The notes under the pieces are model-generated. The model did no database searches and was not told the DNA's origin. It saw nothing but the letters and a program-made list of their open reading frames with translations. A stretch of DNA of 64,000 bases from an uncultured Bacteroidales bacterium (GTDB lineage: Bacteria; Bacteroidota; Bacteroidia; Bacteroidales; Marinilabiliaceae), in contig CALAUL010000050.1 of NCBI GenBank assembly GCA_937892255.1, positions 1-64,000 of the forward strand. The letters are read 5' to 3'. Both the position numbers and the translations under genes were made by a program. Positions 54,995 to 64,000 of the stretch are shown in pieces (position 1 is the first letter of the stretch; every line of letters starts with the position of its first letter).

Positions 54995-57900
54995 ATGAAT
55001 AATAACCGTTATGCGCTGTTGCGCGAAATATTGACAAGACGTGTTCTGCTTCTCGATGGTGCAATGGGCAGTCTGATACAGAAAGTAGGACTTAAGGAAG
55101 AGGACTTCCGCGGTGAGATGTTTGTCAATCATCCTATGCCACTCAAAGGCAACAATGATGTCTTGGTGTTGACACGTCCCGATGTCATAAAAGCTATTCA
55201 CAGACAATATCTCGAAGCAGGTTCGGATATAATAGAGACGAACTCATTCAATGCTACATCTGTCTCACAGGCCGACTACGGATTAGAGAGCGAGGTGTAT
55301 GCTATCAACAAAGCCGCTGCCACTATAGCACGCGAGATGGCTGAAGAGTTCTCTACACCCGACAAACCGCGCTTCGTAGCAGGCTCTATGGGACCGACTA
55401 ACAAGACGGCTTCCATGTCTCCCGATGTCAACAATCCTGGCTACAGAGCTATAACCTTCGACCAACTTGCAGAAGCCTATGGAGAGCAAGTCAGAGGTCT
55501 CCTTGATGGTGGCGCAGATATTATCCTTATAGAGACGGTCTTCGACACCCTTAATGCGAAAGCCGCTCTCTATTCTGTCAATAGAGAACTCGAAACCAGA
55601 GGCATAGAGAAATTCCCCGTGATGATATCTGCTACAGTGGCGGATAAGAGCGGGCGAATACTCTCCGGACAGACGGTAGAGGCTCTCTTGTATTCGGTCT
55701 CACATATCGAATTGTTATCCGTGGGTCTCAACTGCTCTTTCGGAGCACATGACATGATGCCATATATCGATGAGTTGGGAAAGAAGTCTCCATACCTCGT
55801 GAGCGCATATCCCAACGCAGGAATGCCCAACCAATTTGGCGAATATGACCAGACACCCGATAAGATGGCACAGCAGATAAAAGACTTCCTGGAAGGTGGC
55901 TTGGTGAACATCTTAGGTGGCTGTTGCGGAACTACACCGGGGCATATACGTGCCATGGCTCAGATTATCGACACAGCTAACATACACAAGCCTGCCACCA
56001 CAGATCATACAATGCACCTTAGCGGACTCGACGCACTGACAGTAAGCAAGGCGCAACGTCAGTTCTACAACGTCGGCGAGCGCACCAATGTCGCCGGCTC
56101 GCGGAAGTTCGCTCGTCTCATCTCAGAAGGTAAATATGACGAAGCTCTCGATATAGCACGCTTAGAGGTGGAACAAGGTGCGGACATCATAGATGTCAAC
56201 ATGGACGACGCCATGCTTGATGCAGAAAAGGAGATGGTGACATTCCTCAACCTCATGGCTGCTGAACCTGAAGTGGCAAGACTTCCCGTGATGATAGACT
56301 CATCTAAATGGCAAGTTATAGAAGCCGGATTGAAGTGCCTGCAAGGTAAAGCTATCGTAAACTCCATAAGTCTGAAGGAAGGCGAAGAGATATTTCTGAG
56401 TCATGCCCGGACAATAAAGAGATATGGAGCGGCTGTCGTCGTCATGGCATTTGACGAAAAAGGACAAGCCGACACCTATGAACGTCGCATAGAGATATGT
56501 TCTCGTGCTTATAAGTTGCTGACAGAACAGGCAGGGGTTGAATCGGCAGATATCATCTTTGACCCTAACGTTCTCGCTATAGCGACAGGCATAGATGCAC
56601 ACAACAACTATGGCGTGGACTTTATTCGTACCTGTCGTTGGATAAAAGAGAATCTTCCTCATGCTAAGATAAGTGGCGGAGTGAGCAACCTATCGTTTGC
56701 TTTCCGAGGCAACAATCCTGTACGAGAAGCTATGCATTGCGTTTTCCTCCATCATGCAGTGCGAGAAGGTATGGATATGGGCATTGTCAATCCGGCAACA
56801 TTGATGGACTATGACTCTATACCTGCCGAACTGCGAGAGAGAATAGAAGATGTCGTGCTTAACCGTCGTCCCGATGCAACGGAAAGACTCATTGACTATG
56901 CCGAGACTGCCAAGTCGCAAGCCATGGGTAAGAACTCAACAGTCGACATGTCATGGAGAAATGCATCGGTCGAACAACGTCTGCAACATGCTTTGCAAAA
57001 AGGTATAACAGAATACCTTGAAACAGACCTTTCCGAAGCTCTTAGCATATATCCATTGGCAATAGATATAATAGAGAAGCCTCTCATGGACGGAATGAAC
57101 ATGGTAGGAGAGCTCTTCAGCGAAGGCAAGATGTTCCTCCCACAAGTGGTAAAGACAGCCAGAGTAATGAAACGCGCCGTGGAAATACTACGTCCTACCA
57201 TAGAGGAGGAGAAACGCAAGTTAGGCAAGGAGAACACAACTGCGGGTAAGGTCCTCATGGCAACGGTGAAAGGTGACGTTCACGACATAGGTAAGAACAT
57301 AGTATCTGTCGTCATGGCGTGTAATAACTTCGAGGTGATAGATCTCGGTGTGATGGTCGAAACAGACACCATAGTCAACGCAGCCATACAACATAAAGTA
57401 GACGCTATCGGACTTAGCGGTCTTATCACACCATCTCTCGAAGAGATGATAAAGGTAGTACAAGCTCTTAAAGCAAAAGGCGTGAAAGTACCGGTGATGA
57501 TAGGCGGAGCAACAACGTCCGAGATACACACAGCCGTGAAGATTGCTCCCGAGTATGACGGTCATGTGGCATGGGTTAAAGACGCCTCTCAAAATGCGTA
57601 TGTAGCAACAGCTCTCATCAATGGAGATAAACAATATATAAACAACCTCAAAGCTCGTCAAGAGACATTGCGTCAAGACAACAGCCAACGCCGAAAAGAC
57701 GACAATTTCTCCGATACCGTTGCTACAACATCAACACAGACAGACAGCAATGAAGCACATGTCGTTCCACGTCATATAGGACGTACTGTGCTGAGAGATA
57801 TTAACATTGCCGACGTAGCCCCCTTTGTCAACTGGAGAATGTACCTCACTGCATGGCGTATGACGGGAGATTTCACCGGCTTGGATAAGATTTCGACAGT

Positions 57901-58570
57901 TGAAGAGGGCGACACTTGGTTGGCAAACTATAAAGGAGACAATAAAGAGAAAGCACGTGAAGCCATAAAGACACTCCTCGATGGAAAGTCCATGTTGCAA
58001 CGCATTATAGAGGAGAAACTGACTTCTCTCAACGCAGTGGTAGAACTCACACCCGCCAACAGCAACGGCGATGACATCATTATCTACACCGATGACAACC
58101 GCGACAAAGAGAGAGCACGTCTGCATTTTGAACGTCAGGCGAACACCGACAGTTATAGCCAAACATCGTCTCTTGCAGACCGCATGCCGAAAGAAGGAAC
58201 AAAAGGCTATATGGGCTTCTTCGCAGCAACAGCAGAAGCCTCTCGCAGACACCTTGAAGATAGCTACGACGATATATGTCTTGGACTCGTTGCAGACCGT
58301 TTGGCTGAAGCACTCTCCGAATGGTTGCACTACAAAGTCAGAACAGACCTCTGGGGATATTCTCCTGACGAACCTCTTGACCCGACAAACATTATCAAAG
58401 GTCATTATAATGGTATTAGACCGGCAATAGGTTACCCGTCGGTACCTAACCACGAGCAGAAGAAAACACTCTTCGACATAACAGATGCAACAGTCAATAC
58501 GGGCATAGAACTCACAGAGACATTGGCAATGAAACCGGGAGCATCGGTGTGTGGCTATTACCTTATATAG
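54995..58570 (+). CDS. metH: cobalamin-dependent methionine synthase
   Basis: This 1191-residue enzyme methylates homocysteine from 5-methyltetrahydrofolate through B12. All four modules are present. The homocysteine domain has zinc ligands Cys247, Cys310 and Cys311. The pterin domain begins near YNVGERTNVAGSRKFARLI, and the B12 domain has the axial-ligand motif DVHDIG (761-766, His763). The reactivation domain has RPAIGYPSVPNHEQ near the end. The ATG at 54995 is preferred to a GTG inside comM because it follows a -7 element and starts the family sequence. The organism therefore depends on cobalamin here; synthesis or uptake genes are not in view. Confidence 0.96.
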   Translation: MNNNRYALLREILTRRVLLLDGAMGSLIQKVGLKEEDFRGEMFVNHPMPLKGNNDVLVLTRPDVIKAIHRQYLEAGSDIIETNSFNATSVSQADYGLESEVYAINKAAATIAREMAEEFSTPDKPRFVAGSMGPTNKTASMSPDVNNPGYRAITFDQLAEAYGEQVRGLLDGGADIILIETVFDTLNAKAALYSVNRELETRGIEKFPVMISATVADKSGRILSGQTVEALLYSVSHIELLSVGLNCSFGAHDMMPYIDELGKKSPYLVSAYPNAGMPNQFGEYDQTPDKMAQQIKDFLEGGLVNILGGCCGTTPGHIRAMAQIIDTANIHKPATTDHTMHLSGLDALTVSKAQRQFYNVGERTNVAGSRKFARLISEGKYDEALDIARLEVEQGADIIDVNMDDAMLDAEKEMVTFLNLMAAEPEVARLPVMIDSSKWQVIEAGLKCLQGKAIVNSISLKEGEEIFLSHARTIKRYGAAVVVMAFDEKGQADTYERRIEICSRAYKLLTEQAGVESADIIFDPNVLAIATGIDAHNNYGVDFIRTCRWIKENLPHAKISGGVSNLSFAFRGNNPVREAMHCVFLHHAVREGMDMGIVNPATLMDYDSIPAELRERIEDVVLNRRPDATERLIDYAETAKSQAMGKNSTVDMSWRNASVEQRLQHALQKGITEYLETDLSEALSIYPLAIDIIEKPLMDGMNMVGELFSEGKMFLPQVVKTARVMKRAVEILRPTIEEEKRKLGKENTTAGKVLMATVKGDVHDIGKNIVSVVMACNNFEVIDLGVMVETDTIVNAAIQHKVDAIGLSGLITPSLEEMIKVVQALKAKGVKVPVMIGGATTSEIHTAVKIAPEYDGHVAWVKDASQNAYVATALINGDKQYINNLKARQETLRQDNSQRRKDDNFSDTVATTSTQTDSNEAHVVPRHIGRTVLRDINIADVAPFVNWRMYLTAWRMTGDFTGLDKISTVEEGDTWLANYKGDNKEKAREAIKTLLDGKSMLQRIIEEKLTSLNAVVELTPANSNGDDIIIYTDDNRDKERARLHFERQANTDSYSQTSSLADRMPKEGTKGYMGFFAATAEASRRHLEDSYDDICLGLVADRLAEALSEWLHYKVRTDLWGYSPDEPLDPTNIIKGHYNGIRPAIGYPSVPNHEQKKTLFDITDATVNTGIELTETLAMKPGASVCGYYLI

Positions 58571-58620
58571 AGAATAATAAACTCAAAATGGCATCTAAAA
58601 TATATACATAGACGGAATTA

Positions 58621-58653
58621 TTTGGAAAATTAATAATTTATTTCTTACCTTTG
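58621..58653 (+). promoter_or_regulatory. promoter of the HU-SPOR gene
   Basis: TTTG (58621-58624) and TACCTTTG (58646-58653) are 21 bases apart, matching both elements of the Bacteroides consensus. The leader is about 20 bases. Confidence 0.65.
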
Positions 58654-58675
58654 CCATTGTCAATATCTTATACCC

Positions 58676-59656
58676 ATGGGCATGGACAAATACATCAAAT
58701 CACTTATCGACATTAGAACTCGAGTTAACTTACCTACTTTTGGGGCATTGCTTCGCTCAGAAGAAGACGGTAAGATAATGTTCTTGGAGCACCTCAACTT
58801 TGACGATGGCGCTCTTGCTGAACATGTGGCACAACAAAAAGGTTGTAGCTTAGAGGAAGCTCGTGAAGAAATAGCACAGTACATCTCTTCTCTCCGCAGT
58901 CGTATTGACACCAATGAAAGGATAGAGTTGGAAGGTGTCGGTGTCTTTGTTAAAGACGGATCGTCTGTCTCTTTCATGCAAGATGCCAACGTTCAACCAG
59001 TAAATTCTGATGACTATTTTGAGTCTGAAACTATGACTCTGGTAGAGGACGAGTCGGTAGAAGAAACAATAGAAGAACCGATGAAAGACGGAGAGATAAA
59101 GGAAGAACCACAGAAAGAGACAATCTCGGCTGAAACACAACCGGCTCCTGAAAAGAAAACAACAGTTTCTGTATCGTATGAAGAAGCGGGCAACAAGAAG
59201 AAAACAATACTAATAGTTTGTCTTATTGTCTTGTTGTTCTTGTTGGGCATTGTGTTATGTCTTTTCGTATTCAATAAGGACAATGCCGTGTACAGAGCAT
59301 TCTTCGGACAAGAAGAGGAGGATGTTGAGGTTGTTGAAGAGCCAGCACCCGTGGTAGAAGAGCCGGAACCCGTGGTAGAAGATACCGTTGTGGTTGAAGA
59401 GACTCCTGCTGTGGTAAATCCTCTCGAGAAGAGATATAACATCGTAGTAGGAAGCTACAAAGAAAAGTCAGTAGCTGATAAGCGCGTGGAAACTCTGCAA
59501 ACAAAGGGCTTTGAAAACTCGTTCGTAGCACAGAGAGGCGATTGGTATGTGGCAGTCATCGAGTCGCACTCATCGTTGGTGGAAGCCGAACGCCGACAAG
59601 AAGAAATAGTAGACAAATACCGCATTGAAAGCTGGATTACAAATGCCGGTGAGTAG
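58676..59656 (+). CDS. HU-like (CCDC81-type) and SPOR domain membrane protein
   Basis: This 326-residue protein has an N-terminal HU-related domain pair (about 1-110, including NLPTFGALLRSEEDGK and RIELEGVGVFVKDGS), an acidic linker, one membrane helix at about 175-198, a Glu/Val/Pro-rich periplasmic spacer, and a C-terminal SPOR domain (about 249-326, YNIVVGSYKEKSVADKRVETLQ). SPOR domains bind denuded peptidoglycan at division sites, so the protein could link an intracellular HU-like domain to the septum. The GVGVF and TFG patterns identify the HU-CCDC81 bacterial family. A terminator follows. Confidence 0.87.
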   Translation: MGMDKYIKSLIDIRTRVNLPTFGALLRSEEDGKIMFLEHLNFDDGALAEHVAQQKGCSLEEAREEIAQYISSLRSRIDTNERIELEGVGVFVKDGSSVSFMQDANVQPVNSDDYFESETMTLVEDESVEETIEEPMKDGEIKEEPQKETISAETQPAPEKKTTVSVSYEEAGNKKKTILIVCLIVLLFLLGIVLCLFVFNKDNAVYRAFFGQEEEDVEVVEEPAPVVEEPEPVVEDTVVVEETPAVVNPLEKRYNIVVGSYKEKSVADKRVETLQTKGFENSFVAQRGDWYVAVIESHSSLVEAERRQEEIVDKYRIESWITNAGE

Positions 59657-59679
59657 ATGAGGTCGCTCAAATGATATTC

Positions 59680-59721
59680 AAAGAGGTTGTCAAAATCTAA
59701 CGTTTGACAACCTCTTTTTTT
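59680..59721 (+). terminator. rho-independent terminator
   Basis: AAAGAGGTTGTCAAA (59680-59694) and TTTGACAACCTCTTT (59703-59717) are perfectly complementary over 15 bp, followed by more T residues. Confidence 0.88.
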
Positions 59722-59756
59722 ATGGACTATCGTCAAATATATTCTAAACTGTTTCT

Positions 59757-59764
59757 TATATTTG
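59757..59764 (+). promoter_or_regulatory. putative -7 element for the GT2-amidase pair
   Basis: TATATTTG fits TAnnTTTG and lies 20 bases before the ATG at 59785. Confidence 0.45.
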
Positions 59765-59784
59765 TGTTTTAGAATATTTGAAAT

Positions 59785-60879
59785 ATGATAGCTTTATTCT
59801 ATATAATATCATTCATAAGTGTGCTCCTTGTCGGGTTCTATGCATTCCAGCTGCGCAAATGGCGTATAGCATGGCGCAATGAGCCTTCGCACGTTCCAAG
59901 CAACGATGAGACAAAAGTGTCTGTCATCATACCTATACACAACGAGCTAAAACATATCGACGACTTGCTGTTAAGTCTCTTTCATCAATTTAAAGCCGCC
60001 AACGAACTGATATTTGTCTGTGACAACTGTACCGATGGTTCGGAAGTTTATCTCAAACGCCTTATTTATGACCGTCGAGACTGTAAACTGATTATCAATA
60101 ACGGCAAACCGGGCAAGAAAGAGTCTCAACGTCTCGGGGTAGAAGTCGCTTCCAACGATATTGTCATTTTTCTCGATGCGGATTGCAATCTGCCCAAATG
60201 GTGGATAGGAGCTACAATGTCGTATCACTGCAAGCATCGTCCCGACTTACTCATTGCCCCTGTATTAATGCGTGGAGACGGTTCTGTTTTTCAACACCTT
60301 GTAGAGCTTGAGTTTCTCGCTCTGCAGATGTGTACAGCCGGAGCAACAGTGTGCGGTACTCCGTTTATGTGCAACGGAGCTAATCTCTCGTTCGCAAAAG
60401 TAGCTTACAAAAGACATAAGGGCAATCCGAAATATGCATCGGGTGATGATATGTTCCTGCTCTCCGACATAAAGAAAAGCGGAGGTTCGATAGCTTACTT
60501 AAAGAGCAAAGATGCTGTCGTCACCACCCATGCTCCGCATAACTTATATAGGTATCTGTGTCAACGAACTCGCTGGCTGCGCAAGTCAACAGGCTACTCC
60601 GACAAGAAGGTTATATCTGTGGCATTGCTCGTGTTCCTTGTCAACATGAGTATCTTGGCTCTTTTGGCATTGTCAGTCTTCTATCCTCCGACGACGGTTG
60701 CTCTCGGTATCGTGTTTGTTGTCAAACTATATAGCGAATATCGTTTGTTGAGGGAAGGCGCAAGGTTTTGGAATGTCATCGTGGACTTCGCTTCAGTCTT
60801 TCTCCTTGCTTTGGTGTATCCTCTTAATGTGCTTCTTATCACTATCTTATCAATATTTCGTAACCCTAAGAGATGGTGA
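59785..60879 (+). CDS. membrane-bound glycosyltransferase family 2
   Basis: This 364-residue protein has an N-terminal membrane helix (about 3-22), a GT-A catalytic domain and two or three C-terminal helices. Motifs are VSVIIPIHNELKHIDDLLLSL, the DADCN metal site, GDDMFL and the acceptor-side QRTRW. This is the layout of processive or polyprenyl-linked GT2 enzymes. It overlaps the amidase gene by 7 bases, which suggests a shared envelope role. The sugar is not known. Confidence 0.87.
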   Translation: MIALFYIISFISVLLVGFYAFQLRKWRIAWRNEPSHVPSNDETKVSVIIPIHNELKHIDDLLLSLFHQFKAANELIFVCDNCTDGSEVYLKRLIYDRRDCKLIINNGKPGKKESQRLGVEVASNDIVIFLDADCNLPKWWIGATMSYHCKHRPDLLIAPVLMRGDGSVFQHLVELEFLALQMCTAGATVCGTPFMCNGANLSFAKVAYKRHKGNPKYASGDDMFLLSDIKKSGGSIAYLKSKDAVVTTHAPHNLYRYLCQRTRWLRKSTGYSDKKVISVALLVFLVNMSILALLALSVFYPPTTVALGIVFVVKLYSEYRLLREGARFWNVIVDFASVFLLALVYPLNVLLITILSIFRNPKRW

Positions 60880-63473
60880 AAAGTCTGTTGTTGATAGTCA
60901 TCTGTACATTTGTACTGAGTGTGCAGACTTCTGCACAACGTGCCGATGTCAGAGATAGTATCTGTTGTGATAGCCTTGTAAAGATTCTTACCGGAAAGAA
61001 TTGGCGCAGCGACGACTCTATATTTGTTAAAGATATCCGTTCGGAAGGCAATACTCTCCATGTGAAGTTTAACAGTCATGCGTTGACAGTGCTTTTGACA
61101 GAGGCGAAATTAGATGCCATGACGCAGATGATGCAGAGTCGGTACAACAACCCTCTTCTGAATGTTCGTTTTTCAGCCGGAAATATCAGTCTCAAAAAAC
61201 TTTTGCACACCAATGCACGCCAGCCCCGAGACAAGGCAGTGCCTGTTGTTTGTCGAGCAGAGCAAGGTGCATTGTCAGGACGTAATCTTGCCTTGTGGAA
61301 TAGTCATGGCAAGTATTACGAACAGAGCCTGTCGCGTTGGGAATGGCAACGAGCAAGGCTCTTTACCACAGTCGAAGACTTGCTCACTACGAGTTTCGTC
61401 CTGCCTTTTCTGACGCCAATGCTCGAGAATGCAGGAGCTAATGTGTTCCTCCCTCGCGAACGAGATTGGCAACGTAATGTTGTCGTTGTCGACAATGAGT
61501 CTGAAGATTTTCACTCCAACGGACTGAAAGTCGTCTCGACGACAACGGGCTATAAGTATCTGCCTGTTGTTCGTAATTCGGATAACCCTTTCTCTCTCGG
61601 AACAGCCGTTTCTTTCCGTATGTCAGAGGGCGACTCACTTGTCTATAGTGGCACTGTGCCGGTGTCGGGCAACTATGGAGTTCATGTCTGCTACAACGCC
61701 TCAGCTGAAAGTTCTTCAAAGGTCACATATACTGTTGTCACTCCTCGAAACAGACAATCGTATACCGTCAATCAGCAATGTGGTGGTTCTATGTGGCTCT
61801 ATCTGGGAACTCTTTCTCTCTATGCCGGAGACACCTGGCGTATCGTTGTCAGCGGATCCGGGCAAGTGTCTGCCGACGCTGTCAGATTGGGAGGTGGCAT
61901 GGGACACGTAGAACGTTGTGGCACGACGAGCAATGTTCCTTGTTATATGGAAGGTGCTCGGTATTATCTGCAAGCAAATGGCTTCGACGCTTCGGTCTAT
62001 TCCCCGAGTGACGGCAAGAATGACTATACCGACGATGTAAATGCTCGTGGTGAGTGGGTCAATGCTCTTATAAAAGAGAAGAACATCAATGTAGATGCTG
62101 TCATAGCATTGCATACCGATGCCGGCATAGCGCAGTGCGATTCCGTCGTCGGAACGCTCACCATAGTGTCGACAGTCAACAAAGAGCCATATCACAACGG
62201 CCGGAACAGATGGACTTCTCACGCCTTGGCTTATAGCGTAGAACGGAGCGTAGTTAGGGATTTGCGCACATTGTGGAATCCTCATTGGTCGGAACGCGGT
62301 ATATGGGACAAGCGATATAGCGAGGCTCGTAGAGCAAATGTTCCTTCGGTGTTAATAGAACTTCTCTCACATCAGAATCTCAACGACATGCGTTATGCTC
62401 TGCATCCGCAGTTTCGCCATGACGCATGTAGAGCCATATACAAGGGAATACTCCGTTACCTTGAAGGAGATAGCGCAGTCATTCAGCCTCTTGCCGTTTC
62501 GGACTTCGGTATATGTCAGATGGCGGAAGACACGCTTCTCCTCTCGTGGCGACCAACTGTAGACCCTCTTGAAAGTTCGGCTCGTCCCGATGGGTATCAT
62601 CTGTATGTTGACGGAGAGTTGCTTCTCTCTACTTCCGACACTGCTGTGACTATACATCAGCCCGCAGACGGTATTTTGCGAGAATACAGCGTCAGAGCTT
62701 TCAACAGCGGCGGAGTGTCGATGGTATCACAAGTCATGGGTGCACGCCTGAGGAGAGGTGCTCAACGTGCAATTGTCGTCGACGGCAACGTCAGAGTGGC
62801 AGCTCCTGATATTGTCAAGACTGACCAATATGCCGGAGTATTGCGCAACAGCGACCCGGGTGTGCCATGGGGCAAAGAACTTGCCCTCTGTGGCGAGCAG
62901 TACGACTACAACCCCGACTCGCCTTGGCTCGACGATGATGCTCCGGGCTGGGGAGCTTCTCATGCCGATATGGAACAAATTGACATCATCGGCAATAGAA
63001 CACTCCGTGCTTCGTCAAAGATAGATACGCTCTATGACAAAGGGTTCTCTACCGTAAGTGTGAGTAAAGGCTTCTTCGAGCAGACGTCTCTGCCGGCCGA
63101 TGTCATGCAACTATATATATCTCTCGGCAAAGAACGTACAACATGGCATGGCAGTTCGCAACCACGCTATTCTATCTATACCCCGTCTTTTATGACGTCT
63201 GTCGATAGTGCTGCGATGCGTCAAATCGACATCACCATAGCCGGTGACTATGTCGGTTCGGAATTGTCGTCCGAAGAAGTGGCAAAATGGGCTTCTCAGA
63301 CTTTGGGGATAAAACATCTTAGTCATAAGGCCTCGAAACGTGCCGGACATTCGTCTGTCGATGCAATACTCCCTGCGTGCAACGACGCTGTTACCTTAGA
63401 ACGATATCCCGATACACAAGCCCCTGCAGCCGTAAGATATAAGAATATCACCACTTACGGCTACGAAGATTAA
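60873..63473 (+). CDS. Amidase_3-type protein with golvesin-like insertion
   Basis: This 866-residue secreted protein (signal about 1-21, ending TSAQ) has the zinc amidase residues of N-acetylmuramoyl-L-alanine amidases split by a large insertion: His145 (NSHGKYYE), Glu168 (TVEDLL), then His414 (ALHTDAG) and catalytic-type Glu496 (VLIELLSH). Between Glu168 and His414 lies a beta-rich golvesin-C-terminal/xanthan-lyase-like domain (SGNYGVHVCYNASAESSSKV). A fibronectin III-like domain follows near 535-610. Such proteins are common in Bacteroidota; peptidoglycan cleavage is likely but unproven. Confidence 0.85.
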   Translation: MVKSLLLIVICTFVLSVQTSAQRADVRDSICCDSLVKILTGKNWRSDDSIFVKDIRSEGNTLHVKFNSHALTVLLTEAKLDAMTQMMQSRYNNPLLNVRFSAGNISLKKLLHTNARQPRDKAVPVVCRAEQGALSGRNLALWNSHGKYYEQSLSRWEWQRARLFTTVEDLLTTSFVLPFLTPMLENAGANVFLPRERDWQRNVVVVDNESEDFHSNGLKVVSTTTGYKYLPVVRNSDNPFSLGTAVSFRMSEGDSLVYSGTVPVSGNYGVHVCYNASAESSSKVTYTVVTPRNRQSYTVNQQCGGSMWLYLGTLSLYAGDTWRIVVSGSGQVSADAVRLGGGMGHVERCGTTSNVPCYMEGARYYLQANGFDASVYSPSDGKNDYTDDVNARGEWVNALIKEKNINVDAVIALHTDAGIAQCDSVVGTLTIVSTVNKEPYHNGRNRWTSHALAYSVERSVVRDLRTLWNPHWSERGIWDKRYSEARRANVPSVLIELLSHQNLNDMRYALHPQFRHDACRAIYKGILRYLEGDSAVIQPLAVSDFGICQMAEDTLLLSWRPTVDPLESSARPDGYHLYVDGELLLSTSDTAVTIHQPADGILREYSVRAFNSGGVSMVSQVMGARLRRGAQRAIVVDGNVRVAAPDIVKTDQYAGVLRNSDPGVPWGKELALCGEQYDYNPDSPWLDDDAPGWGASHADMEQIDIIGNRTLRASSKIDTLYDKGFSTVSVSKGFFEQTSLPADVMQLYISLGKERTTWHGSSQPRYSIYTPSFMTSVDSAAMRQIDITIAGDYVGSELSSEEVAKWASQTLGIKHLSHKASKRAGHSSVDAILPACNDAVTLERYPDTQAPAAVRYKNITTYGYED

Positions 63474-63617
63474 CCACATTCGGCTGTCTCGTGTAGAAGA
63501 TTTATTTGTGACTTTAGATATAAAATGCAAATACTTTTGCTGGTTATGAATCTATATGATATTAGAGAGCAATAAAATAAAATCAAAGCAACACCTTAAT
63601 ATTAAAGCGTTTTATTG

Positions 63618-63625
63618 TATCTTTG
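63618..63625 (+). promoter_or_regulatory. putative lysS -7 element
   Basis: TATCTTTG fits TAnnTTTG; the leader to the lysS ATG would be about 130 bases. No T-box-like structure was recognised in it. The 285-bp spacer holds no other gene. Confidence 0.5.
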
Positions 63626-63758
63626 CACGGATTGTACGCTGAAAGGTGTGTTCGTTAGACAGACATTGTGATTAATCATAGTTTTAATGTTGTTATAATG
63701 AATATATTTGTGTTGTACGACGTAGAAGTGAAACAAAAAAACAAGATAATAAAGAACA

Positions 63759-64000
63759 ATGAGCTTATTAGAGTTGAGTGAGCAGGAGATTAACAGAAGA
63801 AATAATCTTCAAGCACTGAAAGACATGGGCATAGAGCCTTATCCGGCGGCAGAGTATCCGACAAATGCATTTTCAACGGAGATACTTGCATCGTTCAAAG
63901 ACGAAGAGGAACAACGTGAGGTGTGTATTGCAGGTCGTATGATGAGTCGACGTGTCATGGGAAAAGCCTCTTTCGTTGAAATACAAGACTCTAAAGGCCG
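63759..64000 (+). CDS. lysS: lysine--tRNA ligase, 5' part
   Basis: The first 80 codons are present and the gene runs off the window. The translation opens with SLLELSEQEINRRNNLQAL, then MGIEPYPAAEYP and the OB-fold segment AGRMMSRRVMGKASFVEIQD, which is the start of class II lysyl-tRNA synthetase. Catalytic motifs 1-3 would lie beyond the edge. Confidence 0.9.
   Translation, partial: MSLLELSEQEINRRNNLQALKDMGIEPYPAAEYPTNAFSTEILASFKDEEEQREVCIAGRMMSRRVMGKASFVEIQDSKG

Noticed and set aside
63626..63758. T-box or other riboswitch in the lysS leader
   Set aside because: The roughly 130-base leader shows no T-box motif or clear competing hairpins by eye.
1..64000. CRISPR arrays, prophage, insertion sequences, rRNA operons
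   Set aside because: No regularly spaced repeats, transposase, integrase, phage structural genes or rRNA segments were seen in either strand.

Overview
The window reads as ordinary chromosome from a bacterium of the order Bacteroidales (phylum Bacteroidota). The evidence is the gene content and the promoter style. PorP/SprF with a CHU_C-type secretion domain, DUF2027-Smr, HU-TM-SPOR, a golvesin-inserted amidase and a reverse rubrerythrin beside perR are typical of this group. At least fifteen upstream regions carry TAnnTTTG, the Bacteroides -7 element, and strong Shine-Dalgarno sites are mostly absent. I see no phage, insertion sequence, integrase, CRISPR array or rRNA operon. The DNA is gene-dense, and genes are often joined by 4-base ATGA overlaps.

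Layout. 0-5.8 kb: repeat-rich left edge, divergent recO and recQ, a tRNA-Leu(TAG) and trigger factor. 5.8-14.6 kb: a protein quality-control block (clpP, clpX, lon, rsfS, ftsH) followed by asnS; lon is preceded by two perfect copies of one 19-bp palindrome. 14.7-19.9 kb, minus strand: perR with reverse rubrerythrin, then a tRNA methyltransferase, a TIGR02757 protein, a LolD-type ATPase, a thioredoxin-fold secreted protein and coaD. 19.95-26.5 kb: rpoN and, in the same run, a PAP2-like membrane protein, two SGNH hydrolases and an MBOAT acyltransferase, which look like an envelope O-acetylation cassette. 26.6-36.1 kb: a degenerate aminotransferase-like protein, a GNAT, dnaE, bifunctional hisB, DUF2027-Smr and dgt.

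36.1-41.1 kb: a type IX secretion-linked run made of a CHU_C-terminal surface protein, PorP/SprF, a PD40/PKD protein and an unrecognised secreted protein. 41.2-44.2 kb: a CoA-ligase-like adenylating enzyme (minus), then an MTH1187 protein, tadA and DUF3108. 44.4-46.2 kb: an orphan methyl-accepting chemotaxis receptor. 46.5-52.4 kb: a four-gene lipid assembly and export module (LolA-like, FabZ-like dehydratase, glycosyltransferase-DUF2062, and an RND exporter fused to PlsC and a methyltransferase). It resembles part of an aryl-polyene/flexirubin-type cluster but no ketosynthase or acyl carrier protein is present. 52.5-64 kb: birA (minus), comM, metH, HU-SPOR, a glycosyltransferase overlapping a golvesin-type amidase, and the start of lysS.

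The points most worth a second look are the twin palindromes plus micro-ORF before lon, the reduced aryl-polyene-like module with 23-bp iterated repeats upstream, the pseudo-aminotransferase, the SGNH/MBOAT cassette behind rpoN, and -7 elements that sit 4-5 bases before an ATG, which suggests leaderless transcripts. All functions are inferred from motifs read by eye; no database search was run.
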